Below, one piece after another: positions 1 through 8,074 of a stretch of 64,000 nt of DNA. The DNA is from Cohnella herbarum (lineage in GTDB: Bacteria > Bacillota > Bacilli > Paenibacillales > Paenibacillaceae). The DNA is taken from NCBI RefSeq assembly GCF_012849095.1, contig NZ_CP051680.1:4805501-4869500 (forward strand), in the 5' to 3' direction. A program made the translations under genes and the position numbers. The notes beneath the pieces are model-generated. The model had not been told where the DNA came from. It saw nothing but the letters and a program-made list of their open reading frames with translations, and did not search any database. How positions within the stretch are numbered: position 1 is the first letter of the stretch; each line of letters starts with the position of its first letter.

Positions 1-989
1 CCGCTCGCCACCTGTTTGCTTGCCGCGATCAATTGCTGGAACGCGGCATCCTCGGCGAACTCCGGATGGGCTTTCGCATATTGCTCAAGACCATCGGCTA
101 AGCCTTTCGCGCCAGCCTCCAGCTTGGAAGCCCCGGCAACCGACCGCGCAAGCCCGGCCGCCAATTGGGACGTTCCCTGCTTCGCCTGCAACGCTCCTTG
201 CTCCAGCTTCCCGCTTCCATCCTTCAGTTGCGTCAACCCGCTTGCCAGCGATCCGCTGCCTTGCTTGAGATCCGCAGCGCCCTTCTCCAGTTTCGAGCCG
301 CCGTCCATTAGCTTATCGACCCCGCCCTGCAGCGTTAGAGACCCCGATGCCAGCTTGCTCAAGTTCATCTCGAGCAGCGTCGCGCCGTCTTTGGCGCTAT
401 TCGTGCCGGACGCAAGCTCGCTCGCCCCGTCGCTGGCTTTGCTCAAGCCGTCGGCAAGCGTCTGTACTTGATCGAACACGGTATTCGTATAGGCTTTGGT
501 CACTTCTTTGCCTAGCTCGGACTTCATTTGCTCTACTGCCGTATTCCCGATCTGCGCAGCCAGAAAGTTGTAACTTTCGTTCGGCATGAACACGATCCGG
601 GCCGGAGTCGGTTGCTCGGAAGTGAGCGTCGTCGTTTTCTTCGAGAAATCCTCCGGAATTTCGATGGCCATGTAATACGTGTTATCTTTTAGTCCCGCTT
701 GGGCGGCCGCCTTGTCCACGAAACTATATTTGAAGTTATTGCTTTCCTTCAGCTTCTCGGCAAACTCGTCCCCGAGATGCATCTCCTCCCCTTCGTACAC
801 CGTTCCTTGATCCGAATTGACGACGGCAACCGGCAGATCTACCATTTTGCCGTACGGATCCCAGAAAGCCCCGAGGAACATCGCGCAGTACATAACCGGA
901 ACCGTTAATATGGCAAGCACCGGAATAAGTACCTTTTTGTTCTTCCCGATGCCCGCCATTTCTTCGAAAAACTGTTTAATTCCTTTCAT
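1..989 (-). CDS. YhgE/Pip-family membrane protein (3' end outside window)
   Basis: The reading frame starts at ATG 989 and runs off the left edge, giving about 329 residues of an N-terminal part. It opens with a cytoplasmic lead and one hydrophobic segment (about residues 20-40), followed by an extracytoplasmic region with the YhgE signature: a conserved 'VVNSDQG' patch near residue 57 and, from about residue 190, many short Leu/Gly repeats of the 'L..G...L..G' kind predicted to form a long helical stalk. Members of the family (YhgE of Bacillus, phage infection protein Pip of Lactococcus) are ABC-2-permease-like membrane proteins, often linked to type VII secretion or export. The last membrane segments would lie beyond the window. 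It sits 92 bp downstream of a TetR gene in the same direction, as yhgD-yhgE do in B. subtilis. Substrate unknown. Confidence 0.85.
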   Translation of the reverse strand, partial: MKGIKQFFEEMAGIGKNKKVLIPVLAILTVPVMYCAMFLGAFWDPYGKMVDLPVAVVNSDQGTVYEGEEMHLGDEFAEKLKESNNFKYSFVDKAAAQAGLKDNTYYMAIEIPEDFSKKTTTLTSEQPTPARIVFMPNESYNFLAAQIGNTAVEQMKSELGKEVTKAYTNTVFDQVQTLADGLSKASDGASELASGTNSAKDGATLLEMNLSKLASGSLTLQGGVDKLMDGGSKLEKGAADLKQGSGSLASGLTQLKDGSGKLEQGALQAKQGTSQLAAGLARSVAGASKLEAGAKGLADGLEQYAKAHPEFAEDAAFQQLIAASKQVAS

Positions 990-1010
990 TTCGAACACCC
1001 CTATACATTA

Positions 1011-1033
1011 TGACCGTTTTGTTCATTCGGTCA
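1011..1033. promoter_or_regulatory. Candidate TetR operator before the YhgE gene
   Basis: Inverted repeat TGACCG (1011-1016), 11-base spacer, CGGTCA (1028-1033). The ten bases CATTCGGTCA here are repeated exactly at 1711-1720 in front of the TetR gene. A shared motif in front of both genes suggests that the regulator controls itself and the YhgE gene. Inference; no binding data. Confidence 0.45.
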
Positions 1034-1081
1034 TTTTAGAATAAAAAAATTTGGGCCGCCCTCTTACCGGAAAGCGTAAAA

Positions 1082-1657
1082 CTATTCCGCAGCCAGCCCG
1101 CGCATTAAGTACAGTTGAAAAAACTCCGTGATCTTATCTTTCTCCAAAGGCGCGTGAGAATGCTGCCACTCCGACGCTAAAGCCAAATATAACTTTAACA
1201 TTACGAAAGAAGTGACTTCCGGGTCGCACGGTTTCAATTCCTTCTTATCGATTGCCGTTCGAATCTTCACTTGGATATAAGAGAGAATCGCGCTCTCCAG
1301 CCTGTTCAATCCTTCCAGAGCTTTCGGCGTTCCCATATCCCTAACTTCGTGAGCCATCTTCATCGCAAGCTGATGCTTCTCCCGGAAATCGAGAATCCGG
1401 TACAGAATCCGGTTCAGATTGTCGAAGAACGTACGGTTCTCGTCGTATTCTCCGTCCGCCACCACCTTCATCTCTTGGATCAAACGATTCATGATCTCGT
1501 CGAATAGCTCTTCTTTGTTGGAGAAAAAAGTATAGATCGTTCCTTTGCCTACGTTGGCGAGCTTCGCGACTTGATCCATCGTCGTCGCCTTATAACCGAA
1601 CAATGCGAACGATTGAGACGCCGCATCCACGATCAGCTTCCTGCGATCTACCGACAT
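1082..1657 (-). CDS. TetR/AcrR family transcriptional regulator
   Basis: 191 residues from ATG 1657, chosen because AAGGAG lies 9 bases upstream; an in-frame ATG seven codons earlier has no such site. The N-terminal helix-turn-helix covers about residues 13-55 and contains the typical TetR pattern 'T.D.VAK.A.VGKGTIYTFF..KEELF'. The C-terminal domain is ligand-binding and not informative by eye. It precedes the YhgE gene in the same orientation, matching the yhgD-yhgE pair of Bacillus, so control of that membrane protein is likely. Repeated CGGTCA elements upstream of both genes support autoregulation. Ligand unknown. Confidence 0.9.
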   Translation of the reverse strand: MSVDRRKLIVDAASQSFALFGYKATTMDQVAKLANVGKGTIYTFFSNKEELFDEIMNRLIQEMKVVADGEYDENRTFFDNLNRILYRILDFREKHQLAMKMAHEVRDMGTPKALEGLNRLESAILSYIQVKIRTAIDKKELKPCDPEVTSFVMLKLYLALASEWQHSHAPLEKDKITEFFQLYLMRGLAAE

Positions 1658-1680
1658 TCGTCCCATCTCCTTTCCCAAAA

Positions 1681-1720
1681 GTGACTAACTGACTAAAATC
1701 AATTTTCGGTCATTCGGTCA
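1681..1720. promoter_or_regulatory. Candidate TetR autoregulatory operator region
   Basis: Upstream of the TetR start there are two direct CGGTCA hexamers (1707-1712 and 1715-1720) and, closer to the gene, a repeated TGACTAA/CTGACTAA element (1682-1696). CATTCGGTCA also occurs at 1024-1033 before the downstream YhgE gene. Confidence 0.4.
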
Positions 1721-1830
1721 AAACGAATCATATCACGAACCTTTATCGTTTGCAACCCCATCAAGCATACCCCATCAAGCATACCCACCAAGCATAAAAA
1801 CTCCCCGCCGTCTTTAGCGTTGATATGCAA

Positions 1831-1874
1831 ACAAAAAGCATCGCAAATCCTCCCGAGAGAGGGTTTACGATGCT
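1831..1874 (-). terminator. Intrinsic terminator of trxA
   Basis: Reading the minus strand, a long stem (AGCATCGTAAACC... pairing with ...GGATTTGCGATGCT, 1837-1874) is followed by TTTTTGT. It lies just after the thioredoxin stop codon. Confidence 0.8.
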
Positions 1875-1887
1875 CCTAACGCATGAC

Positions 1888-2199
1888 TTACAGGTGGCTT
1901 TGAATTTTCGCTTTCAGCGAATCTTTGCTTTGCAGGCCGACAAGTTTGTCAACCGGCTGACCGTCTTTGAACAGAATCAGCGTCGGAATGCTCATGACTC
2001 CGAATTGGCTAGCGAGCTCGGGCTCTTCGTCGACGTTCACTTTCGCGATCGTTGCCGTGCCTTTCAGTTCGTCGGAAAGCTCTTCGACGATCGGAAGCTG
2101 CATTTTGCAAGGTCCGCACCATGGAGCCCAGAAATCAAGCAAGGAAACTCCTTGCGCTACGTTCTCAGTGAAGTTATCTTTTGTAATCGCGACTGCCAT
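1888..2199 (-). CDS. trxA: Thioredoxin
   Basis: 103 residues, the usual length of bacterial thioredoxin. The active site WCGPC is at residues 28-32 within 'FWAPWCGPCK', and the conserved cis-proline loop is present ('SIPTL' near residue 70). It is the general cytoplasmic disulfide reductase that keeps ribonucleotide reductase, PAPS reductase and peroxiredoxins reduced. It follows the Rrf2 regulator gene in the same direction with a gap of about 97 bp and has its own terminator. Cotranscription with that regulator is possible, because no terminator is seen between them. One of several thiol-redox genes in the first 4.5 kb. Confidence 0.95.
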   Translation of the reverse strand: MAVAITKDNFTENVAQGVSLLDFWAPWCGPCKMQLPIVEELSDELKGTATIAKVNVDEEPELASQFGVMSIPTLILFKDGQPVDKLVGLQSKDSLKAKIQSHL

Positions 2200-2296
2200 A
2201 AGAAACCTCTCCTATCTTTAGTGAAATGATTTTGAGAAAAAACCTATGATGATCGGGTAGTCTGAACCCGCTCCATCCTACGTCATCGCGAAGGGA

Positions 2297-2722
2297 CTAC
2301 AATCGCGCTTTAGCCGTAATGCTGGACAACATCTGACCGATCGTGATCGTCTCGAAATACTTCTCCAGATGCTGATCCGCCCCGCAGAACACGGCGTTCA
2401 TTACGTCCGCCATATTAGAGCCTACCATGCAATCCGACTCGGGATCCCCGCTGCACCAGCCCGGTGCCAAAGATCCTGCGGCCAAAGCGCGGTAGATGTC
2501 CGCCAACGTGACTGCGCCAGGTTCCCGGGATAGCTTATAACCGCCCCCGGAGCCTTCGCGCGTATCCACGTAGCCATTCTTGCGCAAGCAACTCATAACC
2601 TTGCGGACGCGAACCGGATTCGTGCACACGTTCGCGGCGATCTCTTCGCTGGAGGCCATTCCGTCTGGACGATGAGCTAGAAGCACAAGGCCGTGGACAG
2701 CTATGACGAATTCACTGTTCAT
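2297..2722 (-). CDS. Rrf2 family transcriptional regulator
   Basis: 141 residues from ATG 2722. This start is preferred over an earlier in-frame codon because GAGGAGG ends eight bases upstream and the Rrf2 homology begins at once ('MNSEFVIAVHGLVLLA'). The winged HTH includes 'SSEEIAANVCTNPVRVRKVM..L...GYV.TREGSGGGYKLSR', the standard Rrf2 wing. Three cysteines lie in the C-terminal half with spacing CX7C then X14C. This differs from the evenly spaced triplet of IscR/NsrR, so an Fe-S cluster is doubtful and a thiol-based or unrelated signal is possible (YwnA-like). A strong promoter overlapped by a perfect palindrome lies just upstream. Thioredoxin is the next gene downstream. Confidence 0.9.
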   Translation of the reverse strand: MNSEFVIAVHGLVLLAHRPDGMASSEEIAANVCTNPVRVRKVMSCLRKNGYVDTREGSGGGYKLSREPGAVTLADIYRALAAGSLAPGWCSGDPESDCMVGSNMADVMNAVFCGADQHLEKYFETITIGQMLSSITAKARL

Positions 2723-2744
2723 GCGCTCAGCCTCCTCGGTGATT

Positions 2745-2779
2745 ACTGTAATATTATCAGTTACAGTTGAGGTTGTCAA
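2745..2779 (-). promoter_or_regulatory. Promoter and palindromic operator of the Rrf2 gene
   Basis: On the minus strand, -35 TTGACA (2779-2774), exactly 17 bases, then -10 TAATAT (2756-2751). A perfect inverted repeat ACTGTAA-N9-TTACAGT (2745-2767) covers the -10 box and part of the spacer, the expected position for an autorepressor site. Confidence 0.7.
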
Positions 2780-2824
2780 GAGGCTCCATGTCCAGTATTA
2801 TCTCAATTCCGATTCCCTTATATC

Positions 2825-3652
2825 CTAGAAATCAATGTGGTCCGGATCGGCGCCGAAGCGATGATTCCGGTTCAACCCATCGATGGCGACTACATCTTCC
2901 GGCTCCAACTCGAAATCGTAAAGATCGGAGTTCTCGAGAATACGGCTTTCCTTGACCGACTTCGGAATCGTAACCGCCCCTAGCTGCAAATGCCATCTAA
3001 GAACGATTTGCGCGGGGGTTTTGCCGTATTTGGCAGCCAGATCCCCGAGTAACGGCAGATCTAGCCTTCCTTGCATAAGCGGACGCCACGATTCCAGTTG
3101 GATCCCTTCCTTGCGGCAGAAGGCAAACAGCTTCTTCTGCGTATGAAGGGGATGCATCTCCACCTGGTTAACCATCGGCTTGATCCGGCATGACCCCATC
3201 AAATCCTCGAGATGATGGATATTGAAGTTGCTGACGCCGATCGACCGAACGAGCCCTTGATCGTACAGTTCCTCGATGGCACGATAGGTTTCCTTGTATT
3301 TCCCCACGACAGGCCAATGGACCAAATACAAATCCGCGTAAGACATATCCAACCGTTCAAGACTTCCCTTGAATGCTTTAAGCGTATTGTCGTAACCTTG
3401 CTCGTTGTTCCATACCTTAGTCGTTACGAAAATTTGCTCTCGCGGGATGCCCGATGCGCGGATCGCCCGTCCGACTCCGCGCTCGTTATCGTACATGGAT
3501 GCCGTATCGATATGGCGATATCCCGCCTTTAGGGCTGCCGATACCGCATCCTCGGTTTCTTGTCCGTCAACCGCGCGCCAGACGCCAAGACCGAGTCGCG
3601 GCATCTCCACTCCGTTCAATAACTCTACAGCCGAATCCAACTTTAGCGCCAC
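2825..3652 (-). CDS. Aldo/keto reductase
   Basis: 275 residues with a GTG start preceded by GGGGG nine bases upstream. It is a full-length AKR5-like aldo/keto reductase (NADPH-dependent aldehyde/ketone reduction in the cytoplasm). The catalytic tetrad is visible as Asp49 and Tyr54 in 'GYRHIDTASMYDNE', Lys79 in 'VTTKVWN' and His112 in 'DLYLVHWP'. The C-terminal NADPH-binding stretch 'TIPKSVKESRILEN' is present. Relatives include the glyoxal/methylglyoxal reductase YvgN of Bacillus. Divergent from the DsbA-like gene, with a 126-bp intergenic region. Physiological substrate not deducible. Confidence 0.93.
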   Translation of the reverse strand: MALKLDSAVELLNGVEMPRLGLGVWRAVDGQETEDAVSAALKAGYRHIDTASMYDNERGVGRAIRASGIPREQIFVTTKVWNNEQGYDNTLKAFKGSLERLDMSYADLYLVHWPVVGKYKETYRAIEELYDQGLVRSIGVSNFNIHHLEDLMGSCRIKPMVNQVEMHPLHTQKKLFAFCRKEGIQLESWRPLMQGRLDLPLLGDLAAKYGKTPAQIVLRWHLQLGAVTIPKSVKESRILENSDLYDFELEPEDVVAIDGLNRNHRFGADPDHIDF

Positions 3653-3778
3653 AAGACGTACCCCCTTATCCTAAATCACATTTTACCACCGCTATCCCGC
3701 AACCGCACGTTGAATGCCGGCCCGCAGTCTGCCATACTAAGAGCACGGATTAACGAAAATAACGCAGAGGTGATTCCG

Positions 3779-4414
3779 ATGAAAATCGACGTATATTCCG
3801 ATATGGTTTGTCCTTGGTGCCGGATCGGCAAAAAAAACATGAGCGACGCGATCGAGACGTGGTTGGAGCAAACCGGCCAAACGGTCGAAGTGAGCTATCA
3901 TGCGTATCAATTAGATGCCACATTACCGCCTGAAGGCCTGCCTTTTAACAGCGTGATGGAGAAAAAAATGGGCGGGGCCGAACGCTTCAAGCCGATGCTT
4001 CAACGGGTAACCGATGCCGGAGCCGCCGTCGGAGTTACCTTCAATTTCGACAAGGTGGAACGCATGCCGAACACGGTACTCGCTCATCGGATTACGGCAT
4101 TGCTTCCCGAAGAAGATGAGGTCTACTGGCTAGACGCGGTAATGAAAGCTTATTTCGAAGACGGGAGAGATATCGCCAAGCTTGACGTTCTGCTTGAGAT
4201 TGCCTCCGAACTCGGACTCGATGCCGAGGAAGCCAAACGCCTTCTCGAATCGGGAGAAGGCCTGGCCGACGTAGAACAAGACATGGCATCCGCCCAAGCC
4301 CTTGGCATCACCGGCGTTCCGTTCTTCATTATTAACAACAAGTACGCCTTATCCGGCGCCTATCCGTCCGCCCAGTTCGTCGAAGCGTTCAAGAAAATTT
4401 CTCAAGAGAACTAA
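3779..4414 (+). CDS. DsbA family (FrnE-like) oxidoreductase
   Basis: 211 residues from ATG 3779, with GAGGTGA about nine bases before it. The earlier in-frame ATG at 3710 has no ribosome binding site. A thioredoxin fold with the CPWC active site at residues 11-14 ('DMVCPWCRIGK') carries an inserted all-helical domain in the middle and the conserved 'TGVPFFIINNKYALSGA' cis-Pro region near the end. No signal peptide is present, so it acts in the cytoplasm, as FrnE/YwbO-type proteins do (stress or polyketide-related thiol oxidoreductases). Its last 26 bases overlap the convergent LysR gene. Confidence 0.9.
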   Translation: MKIDVYSDMVCPWCRIGKKNMSDAIETWLEQTGQTVEVSYHAYQLDATLPPEGLPFNSVMEKKMGGAERFKPMLQRVTDAGAAVGVTFNFDKVERMPNTVLAHRITALLPEEDEVYWLDAVMKAYFEDGRDIAKLDVLLEIASELGLDAEEAKRLLESGEGLADVEQDMASAQALGITGVPFFIINNKYALSGAYPSAQFVEAFKKISQEN

Positions 4415-5321
4415 TACCCGCTTTATCGGAAGATAACATCGTTCCCGTGACGGTATTAAGAGTATGCAGAAACACTTCCATCGTCCGGGTACGCAGATCG
4501 CCATTTCGCATGAGAATATGGAAGCTTCGGCGAAAAGGGAGACCTTCCACGTCGAGCAACTTCAAGGAGCCGAGCCCGAGTTCTTTGCGAAGCGCCCAGC
4601 GCGATTGCAAGGTCACTCCGAGCCCGGCTTCTACCGTTTCCTTGATCGATTGGGTACTCCCCATTTCCATTAGACGCTCCGGCTTCAAGCGGAGCTCGGC
4701 GAACATTTTATCCGCTGCCGCCCTAGTCCCCGAGCCCGGTTCCCTTACAAGCCACGTCTGCTCCTCCAATTGCGCCAACGAAACGGCTTTTCGATCCGCA
4801 AGGGCGTGCTGCGCCCCAGCCGCGATATACATTTCGTCCTCGGCCAACTTCTCCACGACCAAGCCCGTCCCGATCTCCTCGCCCTCCACGATGCCGACAT
4901 CCAACTCCCGGCCGCGAACCCGCTCCGCAATATCCGATGTATTTCCGATCATGACGATAGGCCGAATATCCGGAAAGTCCGTATTCAAACGGGCTAACGT
5001 CAACGGGAGCATATACTCTCCGAACGTATAGCTGGCTCCGATAGCCAAAGGCCCTCCCGTATAGTGAATTAACTCGTCGACCATTTCCTCCATCCTGCGG
5101 TATAATCCCCCGATTTCCTTCGCGTGATGGAGCACGATTTCTCCCGCCCGGGTTAACGTTACGGATTTATTGTTCCGTTCCAGCAACCTAACTTTAAGAC
5201 GCTCTTCCAGCGCCCGAATATGCTGGCTAACCGCCGGCTGCGTCATATGCAGCCGTTCAGCCGCGCGCGAGAAATTACGGGTATCGGCGACTTCGGAGAA
5301 AACGATCAGGGATTGGTCCAT
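4389..5321 (-). CDS. LysR family transcriptional regulator (CysL-like)
   Basis: 310 residues from ATG 5321, where GAGGAG is correctly spaced; the earlier in-frame ATG at 5357 lacks one. The N-terminal winged HTH is typical ('FSRAAERLHMTQPAVSQHIRALEERL'), followed by a two-lobed LysR substrate domain ('GPLAIGASYTFGEYMLP'). It is divergent from a YeiH-type exporter. This pairing is common, and regulators of this group (CysL/YwfK in Bacillus, YeiE in enterics) respond to sulfur or sulfite. Regulation of the neighbouring exporter is therefore likely, but the inducer is inferred. The 3' end overlaps the convergent DsbA-like gene by 26 bp. Confidence 0.88.
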   Translation of the reverse strand: MDQSLIVFSEVADTRNFSRAAERLHMTQPAVSQHIRALEERLKVRLLERNNKSVTLTRAGEIVLHHAKEIGGLYRRMEEMVDELIHYTGGPLAIGASYTFGEYMLPLTLARLNTDFPDIRPIVMIGNTSDIAERVRGRELDVGIVEGEEIGTGLVVEKLAEDEMYIAAGAQHALADRKAVSLAQLEEQTWLVREPGSGTRAAADKMFAELRLKPERLMEMGSTQSIKETVEAGLGVTLQSRWALRKELGLGSLKLLDVEGLPFRRSFHILMRNGDLRTRTMEVFLHTLNTVTGTMLSSDKAGISSLEKFS

Positions 5322-5349
5322 CGGCACTCCTCGCTCTCTAAGTTGATCT

Positions 5350-5365
5350 CTTATCAATGCATAAG
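5350..5365. promoter_or_regulatory. Candidate LysR-type binding site in the divergent promoter
   Basis: Inverted repeat CTTAT-N6-ATAAG, which contains the T-N11-A pattern of LysR boxes. It lies in the AT-rich 158-bp region between the LysR gene and the exporter gene. Confidence 0.4.
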
Positions 5366-5479
5366 TTATTACTTACTATAAATATAATTATAATTAATTT
5401 TCCTTATCATGAAAACCCGCTTACACTTGGATTAACAAGAAACACCGATCCCGGCTCGATACTGGAGGAATCAGACATC

Positions 5480-6529
5480 ATGTTAACCAAAACCACGCCG
5501 CCCGCATCCGTTGCCGCTCCGTCCCCATCCCCTGCCCGGACATACGGTATATTATTTACCTTTGTTTTCGCCTTGGCCGGATGGGGGCTGTCCATGCTCC
5601 CGGGGCTCGATCGAATAGGCGCTCTCGCTTGCACCTTGCTGTTAACGGCCGCTTATCGCCACCGTTTCGGATATCCTTCCGCCATCGGCATAGGCATTCG
5701 GTTCTCTTCCGGAACTTTGCTGCGCGCGGCGATCGTATTGTTCGGATTAAAACTCAATGTCGTAGATCTCGCCCAACAAGGATTACCTTTGCTCGCGCGC
5801 GGCGGAGCAACCGTCGCCTTCTCCTTGGTTACCGTGCTGGCGATCGGGCATTGGCTCCGCGCGGACCGTAAACTGACCGTCCTGCTTGCCATCGGAACGG
5901 CCATCTGCGGCGCAGCGGCAATTATCGCGGTATCTCCGCTGCTCAAATCCAAACAGGAAGATACCGCCATAAGCGCCGGCTTAATCGCATTGATCGGCAC
6001 CGTATTCGCAACGGCTTATACCGTCATCCAACCTTGGCTTCCGATGGATCCCTCCGTATACGGAATATGGTCCGGCCTCACCTTGCACGAAATCGCCCAT
6101 GTCGCGATGGCTGCGGCACCGGCAGGACCGGACGCCCTAACCGACGGCTTGCTCGCGAAGCTATGCCGAGTCGCCCTTCTCGTGCCTCTATGCTTAGGGA
6201 TCGCAGGATACTCTAAACTCAAAGCTCGTTCGGAATCTAAGCATACGCAATCTTCAGCAGGTCGAACGCCGTTTCCGTTCCCTTGGTTCTTGCTCGGGTT
6301 CATCGGCATGAGCTTATTCGGAAGTTACGTTCTTCCGATTATGTTGCCCGATCCGGCCCCATTATTGCGCGATTTGTCGCTCGTGACTACATTGCTACTC
6401 GTCATGGCTATGGCCGGACTCGGACTTAACATTCATTTGCGCGATTTCCGCAACCGCGCGCTTCGCCCGTTCATCGCCATGCTCATCGCGTCTTTGTTGC
6501 TTGCGGGGTTCACCTACTTGTCGTTGTAA
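5480..6529 (+). CDS. YeiH family putative sulfate exporter
   Basis: 349 residues from ATG 5480, preceded by CTGGAGGA. About ten membrane helices are seen, with family signatures 'GIRFSSGTLLRAAIVLFGLKLN' near residue 70 and 'GLTLHEIAHVAMAA' near residue 200. The family (PSE, UPF0324) is annotated as sulfate exporters and in some bacteria is sulfite/cysteine-responsive. Direct evidence for the substrate is limited. Divergent from a LysR gene of the matching regulator group. The stop codon is 7 bp from that of the convergent flavoprotein gene. Confidence 0.87.
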   Translation: MLTKTTPPASVAAPSPSPARTYGILFTFVFALAGWGLSMLPGLDRIGALACTLLLTAAYRHRFGYPSAIGIGIRFSSGTLLRAAIVLFGLKLNVVDLAQQGLPLLARGGATVAFSLVTVLAIGHWLRADRKLTVLLAIGTAICGAAAIIAVSPLLKSKQEDTAISAGLIALIGTVFATAYTVIQPWLPMDPSVYGIWSGLTLHEIAHVAMAAAPAGPDALTDGLLAKLCRVALLVPLCLGIAGYSKLKARSESKHTQSSAGRTPFPFPWFLLGFIGMSLFGSYVLPIMLPDPAPLLRDLSLVTTLLLVMAMAGLGLNIHLRDFRNRALRPFIAMLIASLLLAGFTYLSL

Positions 6530-6536
6530 GTTCAAC

Positions 6537-7976
6537 TTACTTATTCTTCCGCTCCGAAACCGCGCGAGCGATCCAGACGCCGGCAGCGCCCGCTTGGGCG
6601 AGCCCGCGAGTGACGCCCGCTCCGTCGCCGCCGCAATACAGACCGGCAATTTCCGTTTCCAACGTTGCGCTCAGCTTCGGTCGGGCGGAGTAAAACTTCG
6701 CTTCTACGCCATAGAACAACGTGTGCTCGGAAGCGATTCCCGGAGTAACCTTGTCGAGCGCCTCCACCATCTCGATCAAGCTTTTCATCGTGTTGTAAGG
6801 AAGCACTAGCCCCAGATCGCCCGGTACCGCTTCATGCAAGGTCGGTTCGATGAAGCCTTCCTTAATGCGGCCGGACGTCGAACGGCGGCCTCTCAGAATA
6901 TCCCCGAACTTCTGCACGATGACGCCGCCGCTCGAGAGATCGTTCGCTCGCTTGCAAATTTCGCGCGCATACTCGTTCGGCTTATCGAACGGATCGGTAA
7001 ACTTATGAGAGACGAGCAAAGCAAAGTTCGTATTGCTGGAGCCAAGCGCCGGATCCTTGAACGCATGCCCGTTAGCCGCCATCACCCCGCTGTGGTTCTC
7101 GACGACGACGTGTCCCGACGGGTTGCTGCAGAACGTTCTCACACGGGTACCGACGGACGTGTTATAGATAAACTTCCCTTCGTATAGATGCTCGTTGATT
7201 TCCCTCATGACGACGTCCGAAGTTTCCACCCGTACGCCTACGTCGACCTGATTGTTGACCATTGCCAACCTGCGTCTCTTCAATACTTCGGTCAACCAGC
7301 CCGAACCGTCCCGTCCAGGCGCGACCACGACCGTGTCCGACCTGATCTCCTCTCCGTTCTTAAGCGTAATCCCGCACACCCGATGGGCGCCGTTCTCTTT
7401 AACGGACAACAGATCGGCGACTTCCGTCTTGAAGCGCATATCGATTCGCGTTTCCAAGTAAGCGCGGATCGACTTCAGAATTTCCAAATTCTGTTCCGTC
7501 CCGAGATGCCTGACTTGCGCCCTTAGCAGCTTCAGACCGGCCGCGTAACCTCTATGCTCGATCGCCTTAACCGCTTCCGTTGTCGGATCAGTCATATTTA
7601 ACGTTGCTCCGTGCTCCAAGTTAATCTCGTCTACGTAACGGATCAAACCCAGCACTTGCGATGGGGCCACGTAATCCGTCAGCCAACCGCCGAACTCCGT
7701 CGTAATGTTGAATTTACCGTCGCTATACGCGCCGGCGCCGCCGAAGCCTGCCGTAATCGAGCAGGCGGGCAAGCAGCCCGCGAATTCTTTTTTTCCGGCG
7801 GGAGGCGGGCATAGCTCGATTTTATTTTCCAGTATCGGACAATGGCGATGCTTAATGTCGTGCCCTTTGTCCACTAATAACACCTTCAGGCGGGGAGAGG
7901 TTCTCGTCAATTCGTAACATGTGAAAATACCGGCAGGACCCGCGCCAACCACGATAACATCATAAACATTGCTCAT
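6537..7976 (-). CDS. NAD(P)/FAD-dependent oxidoreductase (COG2509-type dehydrogenase)
   Basis: 479 residues with a start at ATG 7976 behind AGGAGGAG. An N-terminal dinucleotide-binding fold, 'VVGAGPAGIFTCYELTR' (residues 9-25), binds FAD. Further conserved blocks are 'GFGGAGAYSDGKFN' near residue 78, 'VVVAPGRDGSGWL' near 218 and the C-terminal 'GLYCGGDGAGVTRGLAQAGAAG' that closes over the flavin. The family is widespread as 'FAD-dependent dehydrogenase' with no firmly known substrate; distant relatives are geranylgeranyl-reductase or thiazole-type flavoproteins. A guanine-class riboswitch with its own terminator lies in the 5' leader, which points to a link with purine metabolism. Confidence 0.85.
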   Translation of the reverse strand: MSNVYDVIVVGAGPAGIFTCYELTRTSPRLKVLLVDKGHDIKHRHCPILENKIELCPPPAGKKEFAGCLPACSITAGFGGAGAYSDGKFNITTEFGGWLTDYVAPSQVLGLIRYVDEINLEHGATLNMTDPTTEAVKAIEHRGYAAGLKLLRAQVRHLGTEQNLEILKSIRAYLETRIDMRFKTEVADLLSVKENGAHRVCGITLKNGEEIRSDTVVVAPGRDGSGWLTEVLKRRRLAMVNNQVDVGVRVETSDVVMREINEHLYEGKFIYNTSVGTRVRTFCSNPSGHVVVENHSGVMAANGHAFKDPALGSSNTNFALLVSHKFTDPFDKPNEYAREICKRANDLSSGGVIVQKFGDILRGRRSTSGRIKEGFIEPTLHEAVPGDLGLVLPYNTMKSLIEMVEALDKVTPGIASEHTLFYGVEAKFYSARPKLSATLETEIAGLYCGGDGAGVTRGLAQAGAAGVWIARAVSERKNK

Positions 7977-8022
7977 CCGTTAATCTCCTCCTGATATGCC
8001 CCCGTAGTCTGGACAAGCCCAT

Positions 8023-8074
8023 AAAAAAATCCCGACCGCGAAGGTGTGGGTGTCCCCACATCCTTCGTAGTCGG
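8023..8074 (-). terminator. Riboswitch-controlled intrinsic terminator
   Basis: On the minus strand, about 20 base pairs (CCCGACTACGAAGG side with the CCTTCGCGGTCGGG side, one bulge and one mismatch, loop about 8056-8053) run into a T7 tract (8029-8023). Its 5' arm consists of the last strand of aptamer helix P3, the J3/1 joint and the 3' strand of P1, so aptamer and terminator cannot form together. Confidence 0.85.

Noticed and set aside
1825..2229. 134-codon frame opposite trxA
   Set aside because: Antisense shadow of a highly conserved gene.
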